The notes beneath the pieces were generated by a model. That model had not been told where the DNA came from, ran no database searches, and saw only the letters and a program-made list of their open reading frames with translations. A stretch of DNA of 64,000 bases, from positions 1 to 64,000 of the forward strand of contig CAMDGF010000005.1 of assembly GCA_945897555.1 (NCBI GenBank). Direction: 5' to 3'. Of the stretch, positions 55,411 to 64,000 are shown piece by piece. Numbering within the stretch: position 1 is the first letter of the stretch; every line of letters begins with the position of its first letter. The DNA is from Klebsiella pneumoniae (GTDB taxonomy: Bacteria > Pseudomonadota > Gammaproteobacteria > Burkholderiales > UBA3065). A program made the translations under genes and the position numbers.

Positions 55411-58400
55411 GTGTCTGAGAGCACTCGCCGCCGTGTCTGTCCGCCCACCATCCGCTTGAATCCCGCAAACCCCCAAGACCCGAAGCCCCGCTCGAGCGCC
55501 CTGCAAGCGATCCTGCGGTCGGCTCCGCTGCGACTCGTGCTGGATGTGCACCGTTGGTTGTGGTGGCTGGTGGGTGGGCTCGCCGTGTTGCTTCTGGGCC
55601 TGCACCTGCTGCTTCGGGTCTGGGTGGTGCCGCAGATCCCCGAACGGCGTGGGGAGATCGAGTCGGCGCTGTCGGCTGCGATCCAGCGGCCGGTTCGTCT
55701 GGGGCACATCAGCGCAGGTTGGAGCGGCTTGCAGCCAAGGGTGGACATCGGGTCGCTCACCATCCTCGACCGCAACGGTGAGCCCGCCCTCGTGTTGCCT
55801 GCCATCAGCGCTGCAGTGTCATGGCGCTCTGTCGCGGCCAGGACGGTGGTCTTCAGCAGGCTCCGCACCGGTGGCTTGGAGCTGTATCTGCGCCGCACTG
55901 GCGATGGCACCGTTCTGCTTGGCGATATTCCGCTCAACCGGGGCGATGACAACCAGTTTCTCGACTGGCTGCAGCAGCAGAGCGGGATCGACCTCGAGCG
56001 CTCGGTGGTGCACTGGGACGACGCGCAGCGTGTTGCGCCCCGACTCACCCTGCGCAATGTGCATCTGAGCATCCGCAACCACGGCACCCGTCACCAGTTC
56101 GGCTTGCGTGCCGATCCGCCGGGCGATCTCGCGGGCCGACTCGACTTGCGTGGCGACTGGAATGGCACGTCGATCGCCCGGCCTGAGTCCGGCAAGGGGC
56201 GTCTCTACGCCGATCTGTCTAGCATCGATCTGGCCGCGCTCGCACCGTGGCTCGATCTGCCTTTGGGCATCCGAGCAGGCCGCGGCGCGTTGCGTCTGTG
56301 GCTCGATGTGGCCGGCACGAAGGTGACCGGTTTCACGGCCGATGCCGGGCTCAGCGGCTTGCTGGCGAATATCGAGGGGGCTGCCGAACCGCTTGAGGTG
56401 TCATCCATCGGTGGCCGTATCGGCCTCGTCAACCGACCAGACCGGCATTCGCTGGAGTTGCGCCAGCTCTCTGTGCAGACCTCCGACGGTGTGGTGGCAC
56501 CCGAAAGCACCCTGACGTGGCAGCAGCAGGGCGAGGGTGCGGATGCCCGGCACGTGCTGCGCATCGAGCATCTTGTGCTGGGCCCTTTGTTGCAGACGGC
56601 ACCTGCGCTGCCTTTGCCCGAGCGGTTGCGAGAATTGCTCGTACGATCGGCACCCCGAGGCGAGCTGCGAGAGGTTCGCGCCGAGTGGCGTGGCAGTTGG
56701 GACGCGCCGAGCAGTTACGCGATCAAGGGCCGGTTCGACGAGGTCGGTAGTGCCCCTGTCGAGGGCTTGCCAGGCTTCGACCGTCTGTCAGGCACGCTCG
56801 ACACCAACCATACCGGTGGGCGGCTCACCCTCCGCGGCGGGCCGGCGCCATTGCTCTGGCCCGAGCGATTCCGCCGCGCCATCCCTCTGCGCGGGCTCGA
56901 TGCCGTGCTCAGTTGGCGCCGTCAGGGGGAGGGGTGGCGTTTCGATCTGGCCGATGCCCGCATCGACACCGGTGAGTTGCAGGCGAGTCTGCGCGGGAAT
57001 TGGGCCCCTGCCTCGCACGCGCTGGAGATCGATGCGCAGGTGACACGGCTCGACGCCACGAAGCTGGTGCATTACCTGCCGGAAACGGTCGGCAAGGGCA
57101 CGCGGGACTGGCTCGAGTCGGCGTTCCCGGGCGGCGGCACGGCCTCGGGCGCCGCCCGTTTGCGGGGGGATCCAGCGCGCTTCCCCTTCGAGAACGGGGA
57201 GGGCGGGCGCTTCGAGGCGACCGCTGACCTGCAAGTGCCGTCGCTCATGTTCAGTCCGCAATGGCCGCGCTTGAGCAACGTCGAGGGCCGCCTACGTTTT
57301 GTCAATGCCGCGCTGTCAGCGGAGGGTGCGCGCGGCCGCGTCGGCAACAGCGACCTCGAGCAGATCAAACTCAGCATCCCCGATCTCGATGCCGCTGACC
57401 CGTTCCTCGACGTCAGTGGACGCATCGGTGCCAGCATCGCCGAGGTGCTCGATTACATCCAGACCAGCCCCGTCCGCCGCTTGGTCAGCGGTGCTACGGA
57501 CGGCATGAGTGGTACCGGCAGGGCGAACCTCGGCATCACGCTGCGAGTGCCACTCAACCATTCGGTCGACACGACGGTGCGTGGCGAGGTCGGGCTTGAT
57601 GCGAGCCGTTTGGAACTCGGCTCTGGCAGACCGGCGATCACCGGTCTGTCGGGCCGCCTCCTGTTCACCGAGCGCGGTATCAGCAGCCCCGGACTCAGTG
57701 GCAACCTGCTCGGAGGCGCCGCGCGCGGAGTCATCAGCAGCCAACCGGGTGGCGTGGTCCACATCGAGGCCTCGGGCCGTGCCCGCATCGCTTCGCTGGC
57801 ACAGCAGTTCCCGCTCGAGGCGTGGGGGCTGGCCAGCGGCGATACAGGCTGGCGCGGCGACATCAGCATCGGTCCGACATCCACCCGGCTGCTGGTGCAG
57901 TCTGAGCTCGAGGGCGTCACGCTCAGCCTGCCGGCGCCGCTCTACAAGGCTGCCGGGCAGCCGGCGCCCTTGCGCTTCGCGTGGCAGAGCGGTGAGCGCG
58001 GCGATCTCTATGAGCTCGACATCGGCGAGCGCGTCCGCGCCCGGGTGCAGAGCCGCAGTGGCGGGGCCGCTGCACCGAGGATCGAGACGGCGATGGTGGC
58101 TGTTGGCGGCGCGGCGCTGCCAGCGGCGCGGGCGCGCGGCATCGGTTTTGCGGCCGAGCTGCCGCAATTCTTCGCCACCCAGTGGCTGCCCGTGATCGAG
58201 CGCTTCACTGCGGGCGGCGACGGCGGCGCGCCATTGCCTGTGGAGGCGCGCATCAAGGCCGGGCGGTTCGAGCTCGAAGGACAGTTCCTCGGCGAGACCG
58301 AGCTCGTCGTCGACCGTCGCGACCGCATCTGGAACTGGGCCATTCGCGGTGCCGATGCCGAGGGCAGTGGGCAGTGGGACCCGGCTGACCAGGGCTCGGT

Positions 58401-59343
58401 CACGGCACGGTTGTCGCGTCTGGCGCTCGGACCGCCGGTCGATAGCGCCTCGTCGCCGGTCGACGTCGACGATGGCGCTTATCCCGCGCTCGATGTCGAG
58501 ATCGGCAGCTTCTCGCGCCGCGGTCGTGATTATGGTCAGCTGCGTCTCAAGGCGAGCCAACAGGGCCGCGACTGGCGGATCGACCAGCTGCGTTTGAGTG
58601 GGCCGGAGTATCAACTCGAAGCGAGCGGGCTTTGGCAAGCGTGGCGCAGCAGCCCGGTGACCGATGTGCGGCTCGAGCTCAAGACCACCGACACCGGCCG
58701 CTACCTTGAGCGCCTCGGTTACGGCAGCGTGCTGAGGGCTGCACCGGCGAGTCTGAGCGGAACACTGCGTTGGCGGGGACCGCCCACCGACATCCATTTC
58801 CCCAGCCTGTCCGGGCAGTTCAGGCTCGAGGCGGGCAAGGGCCAGTTCGTCAAGGCCGACCCGGGCGCTGCGCGCTTGCTCGGCATCCTCAGCCTGCAGG
58901 CCTTGCCGCGCCGCATCACGCTCGATTTTCGCGATGTGTTCAGCGAGGGTCTCGCTTTTGACAGTATCGAGAGCGATCTCGCCGTGACCGATGGCATCAT
59001 GCGCAGCGAGCAGCTATTCATCGACGGACCCTCGGCCAAGGTGCGCATCAAAGGTCAGGCAGATCTTGGCAAGGAGACGCAGGACCTGCAGGTCAAGGTG
59101 TCGCCAGCCATGGACGCGGCGACCATCGGCGCATTGATCGCAAACCCGGTCGCTGGCCTTGCCGTGTTTCTCGCCCAGCAACTGCTCGACGATCCCTTGA
59201 GCAAGCTCATCACCTTCAACTATCGGGTCACCGGGAGCTGGGCCGAGCCGGTGGTGACGAAACAGGGCGCGCCGGAAGTGAGCAACCGTACAAAAGGCGA
59301 TGCACGCAATGGTTCGGGTGTCATGCCGGGCATCGCGCCATGA
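55411..59343 (+). CDS. yhdP: AsmA-like envelope lipid-transport protein YhdP
   Basis: Large inner-membrane-anchored AsmA-family protein. In E. coli YhdP, with TamB and YdbH, carries phospholipids between inner and outer membranes. The start is uncertain: the track start (55348) overlaps glnE; I use GTG 55411 (1310 residues), and TTG 55456 is also possible. A TACAAT at 55402-55407 could be its -10, which would favour the later start. One membrane helix (WLWWLVGGLAVLLLGLHLLL) precedes a long beta-rich periplasmic body with repeated LxLxxxxGxV elements, ending in the AsmA C-terminal region. It overlaps the nitrilase gene by ATGA. Confidence 0.9.
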   Translation: MSESTRRRVCPPTIRLNPANPQDPKPRSSALQAILRSAPLRLVLDVHRWLWWLVGGLAVLLLGLHLLLRVWVVPQIPERRGEIESALSAAIQRPVRLGHISAGWSGLQPRVDIGSLTILDRNGEPALVLPAISAAVSWRSVAARTVVFSRLRTGGLELYLRRTGDGTVLLGDIPLNRGDDNQFLDWLQQQSGIDLERSVVHWDDAQRVAPRLTLRNVHLSIRNHGTRHQFGLRADPPGDLAGRLDLRGDWNGTSIARPESGKGRLYADLSSIDLAALAPWLDLPLGIRAGRGALRLWLDVAGTKVTGFTADAGLSGLLANIEGAAEPLEVSSIGGRIGLVNRPDRHSLELRQLSVQTSDGVVAPESTLTWQQQGEGADARHVLRIEHLVLGPLLQTAPALPLPERLRELLVRSAPRGELREVRAEWRGSWDAPSSYAIKGRFDEVGSAPVEGLPGFDRLSGTLDTNHTGGRLTLRGGPAPLLWPERFRRAIPLRGLDAVLSWRRQGEGWRFDLADARIDTGELQASLRGNWAPASHALEIDAQVTRLDATKLVHYLPETVGKGTRDWLESAFPGGGTASGAARLRGDPARFPFENGEGGRFEATADLQVPSLMFSPQWPRLSNVEGRLRFVNAALSAEGARGRVGNSDLEQIKLSIPDLDAADPFLDVSGRIGASIAEVLDYIQTSPVRRLVSGATDGMSGTGRANLGITLRVPLNHSVDTTVRGEVGLDASRLELGSGRPAITGLSGRLLFTERGISSPGLSGNLLGGAARGVISSQPGGVVHIEASGRARIASLAQQFPLEAWGLASGDTGWRGDISIGPTSTRLLVQSELEGVTLSLPAPLYKAAGQPAPLRFAWQSGERGDLYELDIGERVRARVQSRSGGAAAPRIETAMVAVGGAALPAARARGIGFAAELPQFFATQWLPVIERFTAGGDGGAPLPVEARIKAGRFELEGQFLGETELVVDRRDRIWNWAIRGADAEGSGQWDPADQGSVTARLSRLALGPPVDSASSPVDVDDGAYPALDVEIGSFSRRGRDYGQLRLKASQQGRDWRIDQLRLSGPEYQLEASGLWQAWRSSPVTDVRLELKTTDTGRYLERLGYGSVLRAAPASLSGTLRWRGPPTDIHFPSLSGQFRLEAGKGQFVKADPGAARLLGILSLQALPRRITLDFRDVFSEGLAFDSIESDLAVTDGIMRSEQLFIDGPSAKVRIKGQADLGKETQDLQVKVSPAMDAATIGALIANPVAGLAVFLAQQLLDDPLSKLITFNYRVTGSWAEPVVTKQGAPEVSNRTKGDARNGSGVMPGIAP

Positions 59344-60173
59344 GCACTTCCGCCGCTTGCGAGACGACACGGGGGCGGCGCGTCGCTGCCGTGCAGGTGG
59401 TCAGCGGCGAGAACGTTGCCACCAATCTCGAGACTGTGGAGAGGCTGGTGCGTTTTGCCGCTGGACAAGGCGCGCGCCTGATCCTGTTGCCAGAGTACTG
59501 GCCAGTCCTGAGCAGCGATGAACATCGCAAACTCGGCCTCGCCGAGCCTTACGGCAACGGCCTGCTGCAACGTTTCCTTGCCACGCTGGCCCGTGAAGAG
59601 TCAGTCTGGCTGGTCGCTGGCACCATCCCCATCTCTACCAGCGACCCTGAACGTGTGCGTAACACTTGCCTGGTGTTCGACGATCACGGCCGCGTGGCAG
59701 CGCGTTACGACAAGGTCCATCTGTTCAATCTGAGCCTTGGCGGCGAGAGTTTCTGCGAGTCGCGCACCATCGAGCCGGGCGACGCGCCGGTGGCGGTCGA
59801 GACCCCGATCGGTCGCGTGGCCCTGTCGATCTGCTACGACCTGCGCTTCCCGGAGTTGTACCGACGTCTCTTGCCGTTCGATGCCATCTGTATGCCGGCC
59901 GCGTTCACCGCGACCACCGGCAGGGCGCACTGGGAGGTGTTGTTGCGCGCGCGCGCCATCGAGAACCAGTGCTACGTGCTGGCCGCCGGGCAGGGTGGCA
60001 TCCATCCGGGTGGTCGCCGCACCCATGGCCACAGTATGATTGTGGACCCGTGGGGTGAGGTGCTCGACTGTCTGGCCGATGGCCCGGGCGTCGTCATCGC
60101 CGACATCGACCCCGAGCGCCTGCGGCAGGTCAGGCGCGACCTCCCCGCGCTGGCCAACCGGGTTCTGCCCTGA
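59340..60173 (+). CDS. Carbon-nitrogen hydrolase (nitrilase superfamily)
   Basis: Predicted cytoplasmic amidase of the Nit/omega-amidase-like branch. It has 277 residues and a complete catalytic triad: Glu in LILLPEYW, Lys in RYDKVHLFNL and Cys in SICYDLRFPELYRRL. Proteins of this type include deaminated-glutathione amidase (NitA-like), which repairs a side product of transaminases; this is the best guess. The gene overlaps yhdP by four bases and is 14 bases from tldD, a conserved cluster. Confidence 0.9.
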   Translation: MSTSAACETTRGRRVAAVQVVSGENVATNLETVERLVRFAAGQGARLILLPEYWPVLSSDEHRKLGLAEPYGNGLLQRFLATLAREESVWLVAGTIPISTSDPERVRNTCLVFDDHGRVAARYDKVHLFNLSLGGESFCESRTIEPGDAPVAVETPIGRVALSICYDLRFPELYRRLLPFDAICMPAAFTATTGRAHWEVLLRARAIENQCYVLAAGQGGIHPGGRRTHGHSMIVDPWGEVLDCLADGPGVVIADIDPERLRQVRRDLPALANRVLP

Positions 60174-60187
60174 CCTCGATCGAGAAC

Positions 60188-61639
60188 ATGAACGCTCCAC
60201 TCCCGTCCGACCGTCTCTCCACCGCCACCGCTTTGCTGCTGCAGCCGGCCGGTCTCGACCTCTCCGACCTCGGTCGTGTGCTCGGCGAGGTGGCAGTGCA
60301 CCGCGCCGACTACGCCGACATCTACTTGCAGTACACGCGTTCGGAGGGCTGGAGCCTGGAGGAGGGGCTGGTCAAGTCGGGCAGCTTCAGCATCGATGCC
60401 GGTGCCGGTGTGCGCGTGGTGGAGGGCGAACGCACCGCTTTCGCTTACACCGACGACATCAACCTCGAGGCCCTGCTGCAGGCCGCGCGCGTGACGCGCA
60501 GCATCGCTGCCGCGGGCGGCAGTGGTCGCATGGCGGTGCCTTCGAGTGGCGAGGTGCGGAGTCTCTATCCGGCACTCGACCCAGTGGCCAGCCTTGACTC
60601 CGACGCCAAGGTCGCCATGCTGCTTGAGGTCGAGCGGATGGCTCGCGCGGCCGATCCGCGCATCACACAGGTCATGGCCTCGTTGGCTGCCGAATACGAT
60701 GTGGTGCTGCTGTTGCGCTCGGACGGCCGGCTCAGCACCGATGTCCGGCCACTGGTGCGACTCTCCCTGCAGGTCATCGCCGAAGCGGATGGACGCCGGC
60801 AGCAGGGCACGGCGGGCGCGGGCGGGCGTGAGGGTCTGGGCATGTTCAACCCGGCGCGACTGCAGACTCTGGTCGGTCAGGCTGTCAATCAGGCGCTTAC
60901 CAACCTCGCGGCAGGCCCGGCGCCAGCCGGCGAGATGACCGTGGTGCTCGGGCCGGGCTGGCCCGGCATCCTGTTGCATGAGGCCATCGGCCACGGCCTG
61001 GAGGGTGATTTCAACCGCAAGGGCAGCTCGGCTTTCTCGGGACGTGTCGGCGAGCGCATCGCCGCCAAGGGTGTCACCGTGGTCGATGACGGTACGCTGG
61101 CCGGCCGCCGTGGCTCTCTCAACGTCGACGACGAGGGTGAGCCGACGGCTTGCACCACGCTGATCGAGGACGGCATCCTCCGTGGCTACATCCAGGACCA
61201 GCTCAACGCCCGCCTGATGGGCGTGACACCCACCGGCAACGGCCGTCGCGAGAGCTACGCCCACGTGCCGATGCCCCGCATGACCAACACTTGCATGCTC
61301 AATGGCGATCGCGACCCCGGCGAGATCATCGCTTCGGTCGAAAAGGGCCTCTATGCCGTCAACTTTGGCGGCGGCCAGGTCGACATCACCAGCGGCAAGT
61401 TCGTCTTCTCCGCCGCTGAGGCCTACCTGATCGAGAATGGCAAGGTGACGCGCCCGGTGCGCGGCGCCACGCTGATCGGCAATGGCCCCGATGTGCTCAC
61501 GCGCGTGAGCATGGTCGGCAATGACATGGCGCTCGATCCGGGCATCGGCACCTGCGGCAAGGACGGCCAGAGTGTGCCGGTGGGTGTCGGGCAGCCGACC
61601 TTGCGCATCGATGGTCTGACCGTTGGCGGGACGGCCTGA
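60188..61639 (+). CDS. tldD: Metalloprotease TldD
   Basis: Zinc-dependent peptidase that works with TldE (PmbA) on peptides such as microcin B17 precursor and CcdA in E. coli. It has 483 residues. The zinc motif [12 protein letters not shown] (HExxxH) is present, followed by [20 protein letters not shown] and the C-terminal [18 protein letters not shown] with its Cys. pmbA/tldE is not in the window. tldD downstream of yhdP is conserved in gamma- and betaproteobacteria. Confidence 0.96.
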   Translation: MNAPLPSDRLSTATALLLQPAGLDLSDLGRVLGEVAVHRADYADIYLQYTRSEGWSLEEGLVKSGSFSIDAGAGVRVVEGERTAFAYTDDINLEALLQAARVTRSIAAAGGSGRMAVPSSGEVRSLYPALDPVASLDSDAKVAMLLEVERMARAADPRITQVMASLAAEYDVVLLLRSDGRLSTDVRPLVRLSLQVIAEADGRRQQGTAGAGGREGLGMFNPARLQTLVGQAVNQALTNLAAGPAPAGEMTVVLGPGWPGILLHEAIGHGLEGDFNRKGSSAFSGRVGERIAAKGVTVVDDGTLAGRRGSLNVDDEGEPTACTTLIEDGILRGYIQDQLNARLMGVTPTGNGRRESYAHVPMPRMTNTCMLNGDRDPGEIIASVEKGLYAVNFGGGQVDITSGKFVFSAAEAYLIENGKVTRPVRGATLIGNGPDVLTRVSMVGNDMALDPGIGTCGKDGQSVPVGVGQPTLRIDGLTVGGTA

Positions 61640-61652
61640 GCGATTGTAACGA

Positions 61653-61664
61653 TCCGATATCGGA
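61653..61664. repeat. Perfect 12-base palindrome before accA
   Basis: TCCGATATCGGA lies between tldD and accA, five bases before the AGGGAG ribosome-binding site of accA. It could be an operator for accA or a chance palindrome. Confidence 0.3.
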
Positions 61665-61680
61665 CATCAGGGAGATACGC

Positions 61681-62646
61681 TTGAAGACCACCTTCCTCGA
61701 CTTCGAACAACCCATCGCCGAGCTCGAAGCGCGCATCGAGGAGCTGCGCTTCGTGCAAGACGACTCCGCAGTCGACATCGCCGAGGAGATCGAGCGCTTG
61801 CAGGCCAAGGCCGACAAGCTCACCAAGGAGATCTACAGCAAGCTCGGCGCCTGGCAGATCGCGCAGGTGGCGCGTCACCCGCAGCGCCCCTATACCCTCG
61901 ACTACGTGCAGGGGCTTTTCACCGACTGGCACGAGTTGCACGGCGATCGCGCCTTTGCCGACGATCCGGCGATCGTCAGTGGCTTCGCGCGCTTCAACGG
62001 CCAGCCGGTGCTGATCATCGGCCACCAGAAGGGCCGTGACACGCGCGACAAGATCTACCGCAACTTTGGCATGCCGCGCCCTGAGGGCTATCGCAAAGCG
62101 CTGCGCTTGATGAAGACCGCCGAGAAGTTCGGCTTCCCGGTCATCACCCTCATCGACACGCCGGGTGCCTACCCCGGCGTCGGTGCCGAGGAGCGCGGGC
62201 AGTCTGAGGCGATCGGCCGCAATCTCGCCGAGATGTCGACGCTGCGTGTGCCGGTGGTGTGTGTGGTGATCGGCGAGGGCGGTTCGGGTGGCGCGCTGGC
62301 CATCGCTGTCGGTGACACCATCCTGATGCTGCAGAACGCCATCTACTCGGTGATCTCGCCCGAGGGTTGCGCCAGCATCCTATGGAAGAGCGCAGAGAAA
62401 GCTGGCGAAGCTGCCGAGACGCTCGGCATCACCGCACCGCGCCTGAAGTCGCTCGGCCTCATCGACCGCATCGTCAGCGAGCCGCTCGGGGGCGCGCACC
62501 GCGACGCCGACGCGATGATGGCGAGCCTGCGCAAGGCGATCGCCGAGTCGCTGCGCGATCTGCAGAACCAGACGCTTGATGCTTTGCTGGAGCGCCGCAT
62601 CGATCGCCTGATGGCCTACGGCCGCTTCAAGGAGACCCAAGGCTGA
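61681..62646 (+). CDS. accA: Acetyl-CoA carboxylase carboxyltransferase alpha subunit
   Basis: Alpha half of the carboxyltransferase that makes malonyl-CoA for fatty acid synthesis; partner AccD is elsewhere. It uses a TTG start with AGGGAG six bases upstream and has 321 residues, the usual size. It begins [20 protein letters not shown], then [39 protein letters not shown] and [18 protein letters not shown], the crotonase-fold active-site segments. Its stop overlaps the CTG start of tilS, and a strong AAGGAG lies inside its last codons. Confidence 0.97.
   Translation: MKTTFLDFEQPIAELEARIEELRFVQDDSAVDIAEEIERLQAKADKLTKEIYSKLGAWQIAQVARHPQRPYTLDYVQGLFTDWHELHGDRAFADDPAIVSGFARFNGQPVLIIGHQKGRDTRDKIYRNFGMPRPEGYRKALRLMKTAEKFGFPVITLIDTPGAYPGVGAEERGQSEAIGRNLAEMSTLRVPVVCVVIGEGGSGGALAIAVGDTILMLQNAIYSVISPEGCASILWKSAEKAGEAAETLGITAPRLKSLGLIDRIVSEPLGGAHRDADAMMASLRKAIAESLRDLQNQTLDALLERRIDRLMAYGRFKETQG
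62629..62634 (+). promoter_or_regulatory. Ribosome-binding site that fixes the CTG start of tilS
   Basis: AAGGAG lies within the accA 3' end, with eight bases (62635-62642) to the CTG at 62643. This is a perfect Shine-Dalgarno core at ideal spacing and is the main evidence for the start. Confidence 0.75.
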
Positions 62647-63602
62647 GCGAAGGGCAGCTGCTCGACGCCGTTCTCGCCACGCTCGCCTCGGAGGGGCTGG
62701 CGCACGAACAGGTCTCGCTCGCGGTCGGTTTCAGTGGCGGCCTCGATTCCAGCGTCCTCTTGCACCTCGCCTGCCGCGCCACTCGGGCGCTCCAGGCGCC
62801 GCCCCCGTTGGCGGTGCACATCCACCATGGTTTGCAAAGCCCGGCCGATGCGTGGGTCGCGCACTGCGCAGAGATGGCTCATACGTTTGGCGCGAGCTTT
62901 GCCCTGCATCCGGTGCAGGTCGACCGCGCATCCGGCCTCGGTATCGAGGCGGCCGCGCGCGAGGCACGACTGGCGGTGTTCGCCAGTACCCGCGCCGATG
63001 CCGTGCTGCTGGCACATCACCGCGACGATCAGGTCGAAACGGTTCTCCTCAACGCTCTGCGTGGCAGCGGCTTGGCGGGCCTGTGCGGGATGCCGATCCG
63101 TCGCAGTCTGGCCGGCGGGCCCCCGCTGTTGCGCCCCTTGCTCGCCGTAACCCGTCACCAATTGCAAGACTATGCAAGGGTTCATCGCCTGTCGTGGATC
63201 GACGATCCGAGCAATCAAGACACCCGCTTGCGACGCAATCTGCTCCGCCAGCGCGTGCTACCCATGATCGAAGCCGCACTGCCGCAGGCGAGGGCCGCAT
63301 TGGCACGCCTCGCCGGCCACGCTGCCGAAGCACAGCAGTTGGCCGACGACCTCGCCGATCTTGATGCCGCTGCTTGCAGCGACGCCCGAGGTCTTCGCTG
63401 CAGGGCATTGTCGGAACTCTCACCGCATCGAGCGCGCAACCTGTTGCGGCGGCAACTGGCGCACGCCGGCCTGCGCATGCCTGACGCGGCGCGGCTCGAC
63501 GAGATGTTGCGGCAGCTGGCCGGTGATGGCCGCCCTGAGATCCTCCACGACGACCACCTGGTTTGCCGGCGTGAAGGCCGGCTGATCATCCGCCGCGTCT
63601 GA
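62643..63602 (+). CDS. tilS: tRNA(Ile)-lysidine synthase, CTG start codon
   Basis: Converts C34 of the AUA-decoding tRNA(Ile) to lysidine; essential in most bacteria. The track ORF starts at TTG 62760 and lacks the ATP-binding P-loop. Reading the same frame upstream gives [13 protein letters not shown], then [18 protein letters not shown] with the SGGxDS loop. Between the in-frame stop at 62577 and 62760 there is no ATG, GTG or TTG; the CTG at 62643 overlaps the accA stop (CTGA) and has AAGGAG eight bases upstream. The result is 319 residues, short compared with E. coli (432) but near the short Aquifex-type TilS. Conserved [19 protein letters not shown] and [16 protein letters not shown] follow. 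Confidence 0.9.
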   Translation: MSEGQLLDAVLATLASEGLAHEQVSLAVGFSGGLDSSVLLHLACRATRALQAPPPLAVHIHHGLQSPADAWVAHCAEMAHTFGASFALHPVQVDRASGLGIEAAAREARLAVFASTRADAVLLAHHRDDQVETVLLNALRGSGLAGLCGMPIRRSLAGGPPLLRPLLAVTRHQLQDYARVHRLSWIDDPSNQDTRLRRNLLRQRVLPMIEAALPQARAALARLAGHAAEAQQLADDLADLDAAACSDARGLRCRALSELSPHRARNLLRRQLAHAGLRMPDAARLDEMLRQLAGDGRPEILHDDHLVCRREGRLIIRRV

Positions 63603-63624
63603 TCGCGACCGCGAGTGAGGCGTG

Positions 63625-64000
63625 CTAGAGCACTTCAGCGGCGTGTTCGGCCAGACGTGAACGCTCGCCGCGCGTCAGCGTCACGTGTCCGCTGTGCGGC
63701 CAGCCTTTGAAGCGGTCGACGACGTAGGTGAGGCCCGACGAACCTTCGGTGAGATAGGGCGTGTCGATCTGCGCGATATTGCCGAGACACACCACTTTGG
63801 TACCGGGTCCGGCGCGCGTGATCAGCGTCTTCATCTGCTTGGGCGTGAGGTTCTGCGCCTCGTCGATGATGAGGAACTTGTTGATGAACGTGCGACCGCG
63901 CATGAAATTGAGCGACTTCACCTTGATGCGGCTGCGCATCAGGTCGCGGGTGGCGGCACGCCCCCATTCGCCCGCCTCATCATCCGACTTGTTGAGCACG
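63625..64000 (-). CDS. PhoH/PIN-family ATPase (partial, C-terminal part)
   Basis: The C-terminal 125 residues of a PhoH-like protein of the YlaK type (N-terminal PIN domain plus PhoH ATPase); the gene continues beyond the right edge. Walker B is FLIIDEAQNLTPKQMKTLIT and the sensor-like segment is VVCLGNIAQIDTPYL, typical of this family. It ends with HVTLTRGERSRLAEHAAEVL. It converges on tilS (22-base gap). The function is probably RNA-related by family, with no specific substrate known to me. Confidence 0.88.
   Translation of the reverse strand, partial: VLNKSDDEAGEWGRAATRDLMRSRIKVKSLNFMRGRTFINKFLIIDEAQNLTPKQMKTLITRAGPGTKVVCLGNIAQIDTPYLTEGSSGLTYVVDRFKGWPHSGHVTLTRGERSRLAEHAAEVL

Noticed and set aside
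62760-63602. Track version of tilS starting at TTG 62760
   Set aside because: This start deletes the ATP-binding SGGLDSS loop that any TilS needs; the frame continues upstream to CTG 62643.

Overview
The window is a continuous, gene-dense (about 53 protein genes, no gap over 300 bases) piece of a GC-rich chromosome. Gene content and order point to a betaproteobacterium: gatCAB divergent from mreB, pepA divergent from lptFG, the sigma factor-DUF3619-DUF3106-RDD cluster divergent from ilvIHC-psd-pssA, pyrG-eno-ftsB, and glnE-yhdP-nitrilase-tldD. I cannot name genus or species. No tRNA, rRNA, CRISPR array, insertion sequence, prophage or toxin-antitoxin pair was recognised. The window is almost entirely core chromosome with a few accessory genes.

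Layout. 1-4.6 kb: mreB (cut by the left edge), the gatCAB tRNA amidotransferase operon and a cytoplasmic L-asparaginase. 4.6-10.8 kb: dsbB; then glyQS, gmhB and plsC as a tightly coupled run, followed by gloA and msrB. 10.8-16.5 kb (minus): pepA-holC-valS-rsmA, joined by 4-bp overlaps except at holC/valS. 16.5-18.8 kb: lptF-lptG, the LPS export permeases. 18.8-20.7 kb (minus): an ECF-type sigma factor with DUF3619, DUF3106 and RDD membrane proteins. 20.8-27.2 kb: ilvI-ilvH-ilvC-psd-pssA, a strong terminator, then leuA. 27.2-33.6 kb (minus): a lone type IV pilin-like gene followed by a complete RND efflux pump (adaptor, pump, outer-membrane channel). 33.6-36.8 kb: mutL, miaA and a convergent DUF3301 gene. 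36.8-38.2 kb (minus): a RhlE-type RNA helicase. 38.3-42.1 kb: pyrG, eno, ftsB and an exported adhesin-E-like protein. 42.1-45.0 kb: a large three-domain glycosyltransferase, the most accessory-looking gene. 45.0-47.6 kb: alaS. 47.6-55.4 kb (minus): glnE, ilvE, a CHCC zinc-finger protein, clpB, an OhrR-like MarR regulator and a lipoprotein. 55.4-63.6 kb: yhdP, a nitrilase-family amidase, tldD, accA and tilS. The right edge cuts a PhoH/PIN-family ATPase.

Functionally the window is rich in translation genes (GatCAB, GlyRS, ValRS, AlaRS, MiaA, TilS, RsmA), cell-envelope genes (LptFG, YhdP, PlsC, Psd, PssA, AccA, GmhB, MreB, FtsB) and branched-chain amino acid synthesis (IlvI, IlvH, IlvC, LeuA, IlvE). 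Adjacent genes are repeatedly joined by start-stop overlaps of the form NTGA, and all four variants occur (ATGA, GTGA, TTGA, CTGA). The CTGA case is tilS, whose only plausible start is CTG behind a perfect AAGGAG; the supplied ORF track truncates it and loses its catalytic motif.

I did not find a clear new defence or mobile system. The best leads are the CTG start of tilS, the uncharacterised sigma/DUF3619/DUF3106/RDD module with a large hairpin in front of it, the orphan GT2-GT2-GT4 glycosyltransferase, two genes (mutL and the MarR gene) with the same TATACT-N6-ATG leaderless arrangement, a GmhB with Glu in place of a catalytic Asp, and a pilin-like gene joined to an efflux operon.
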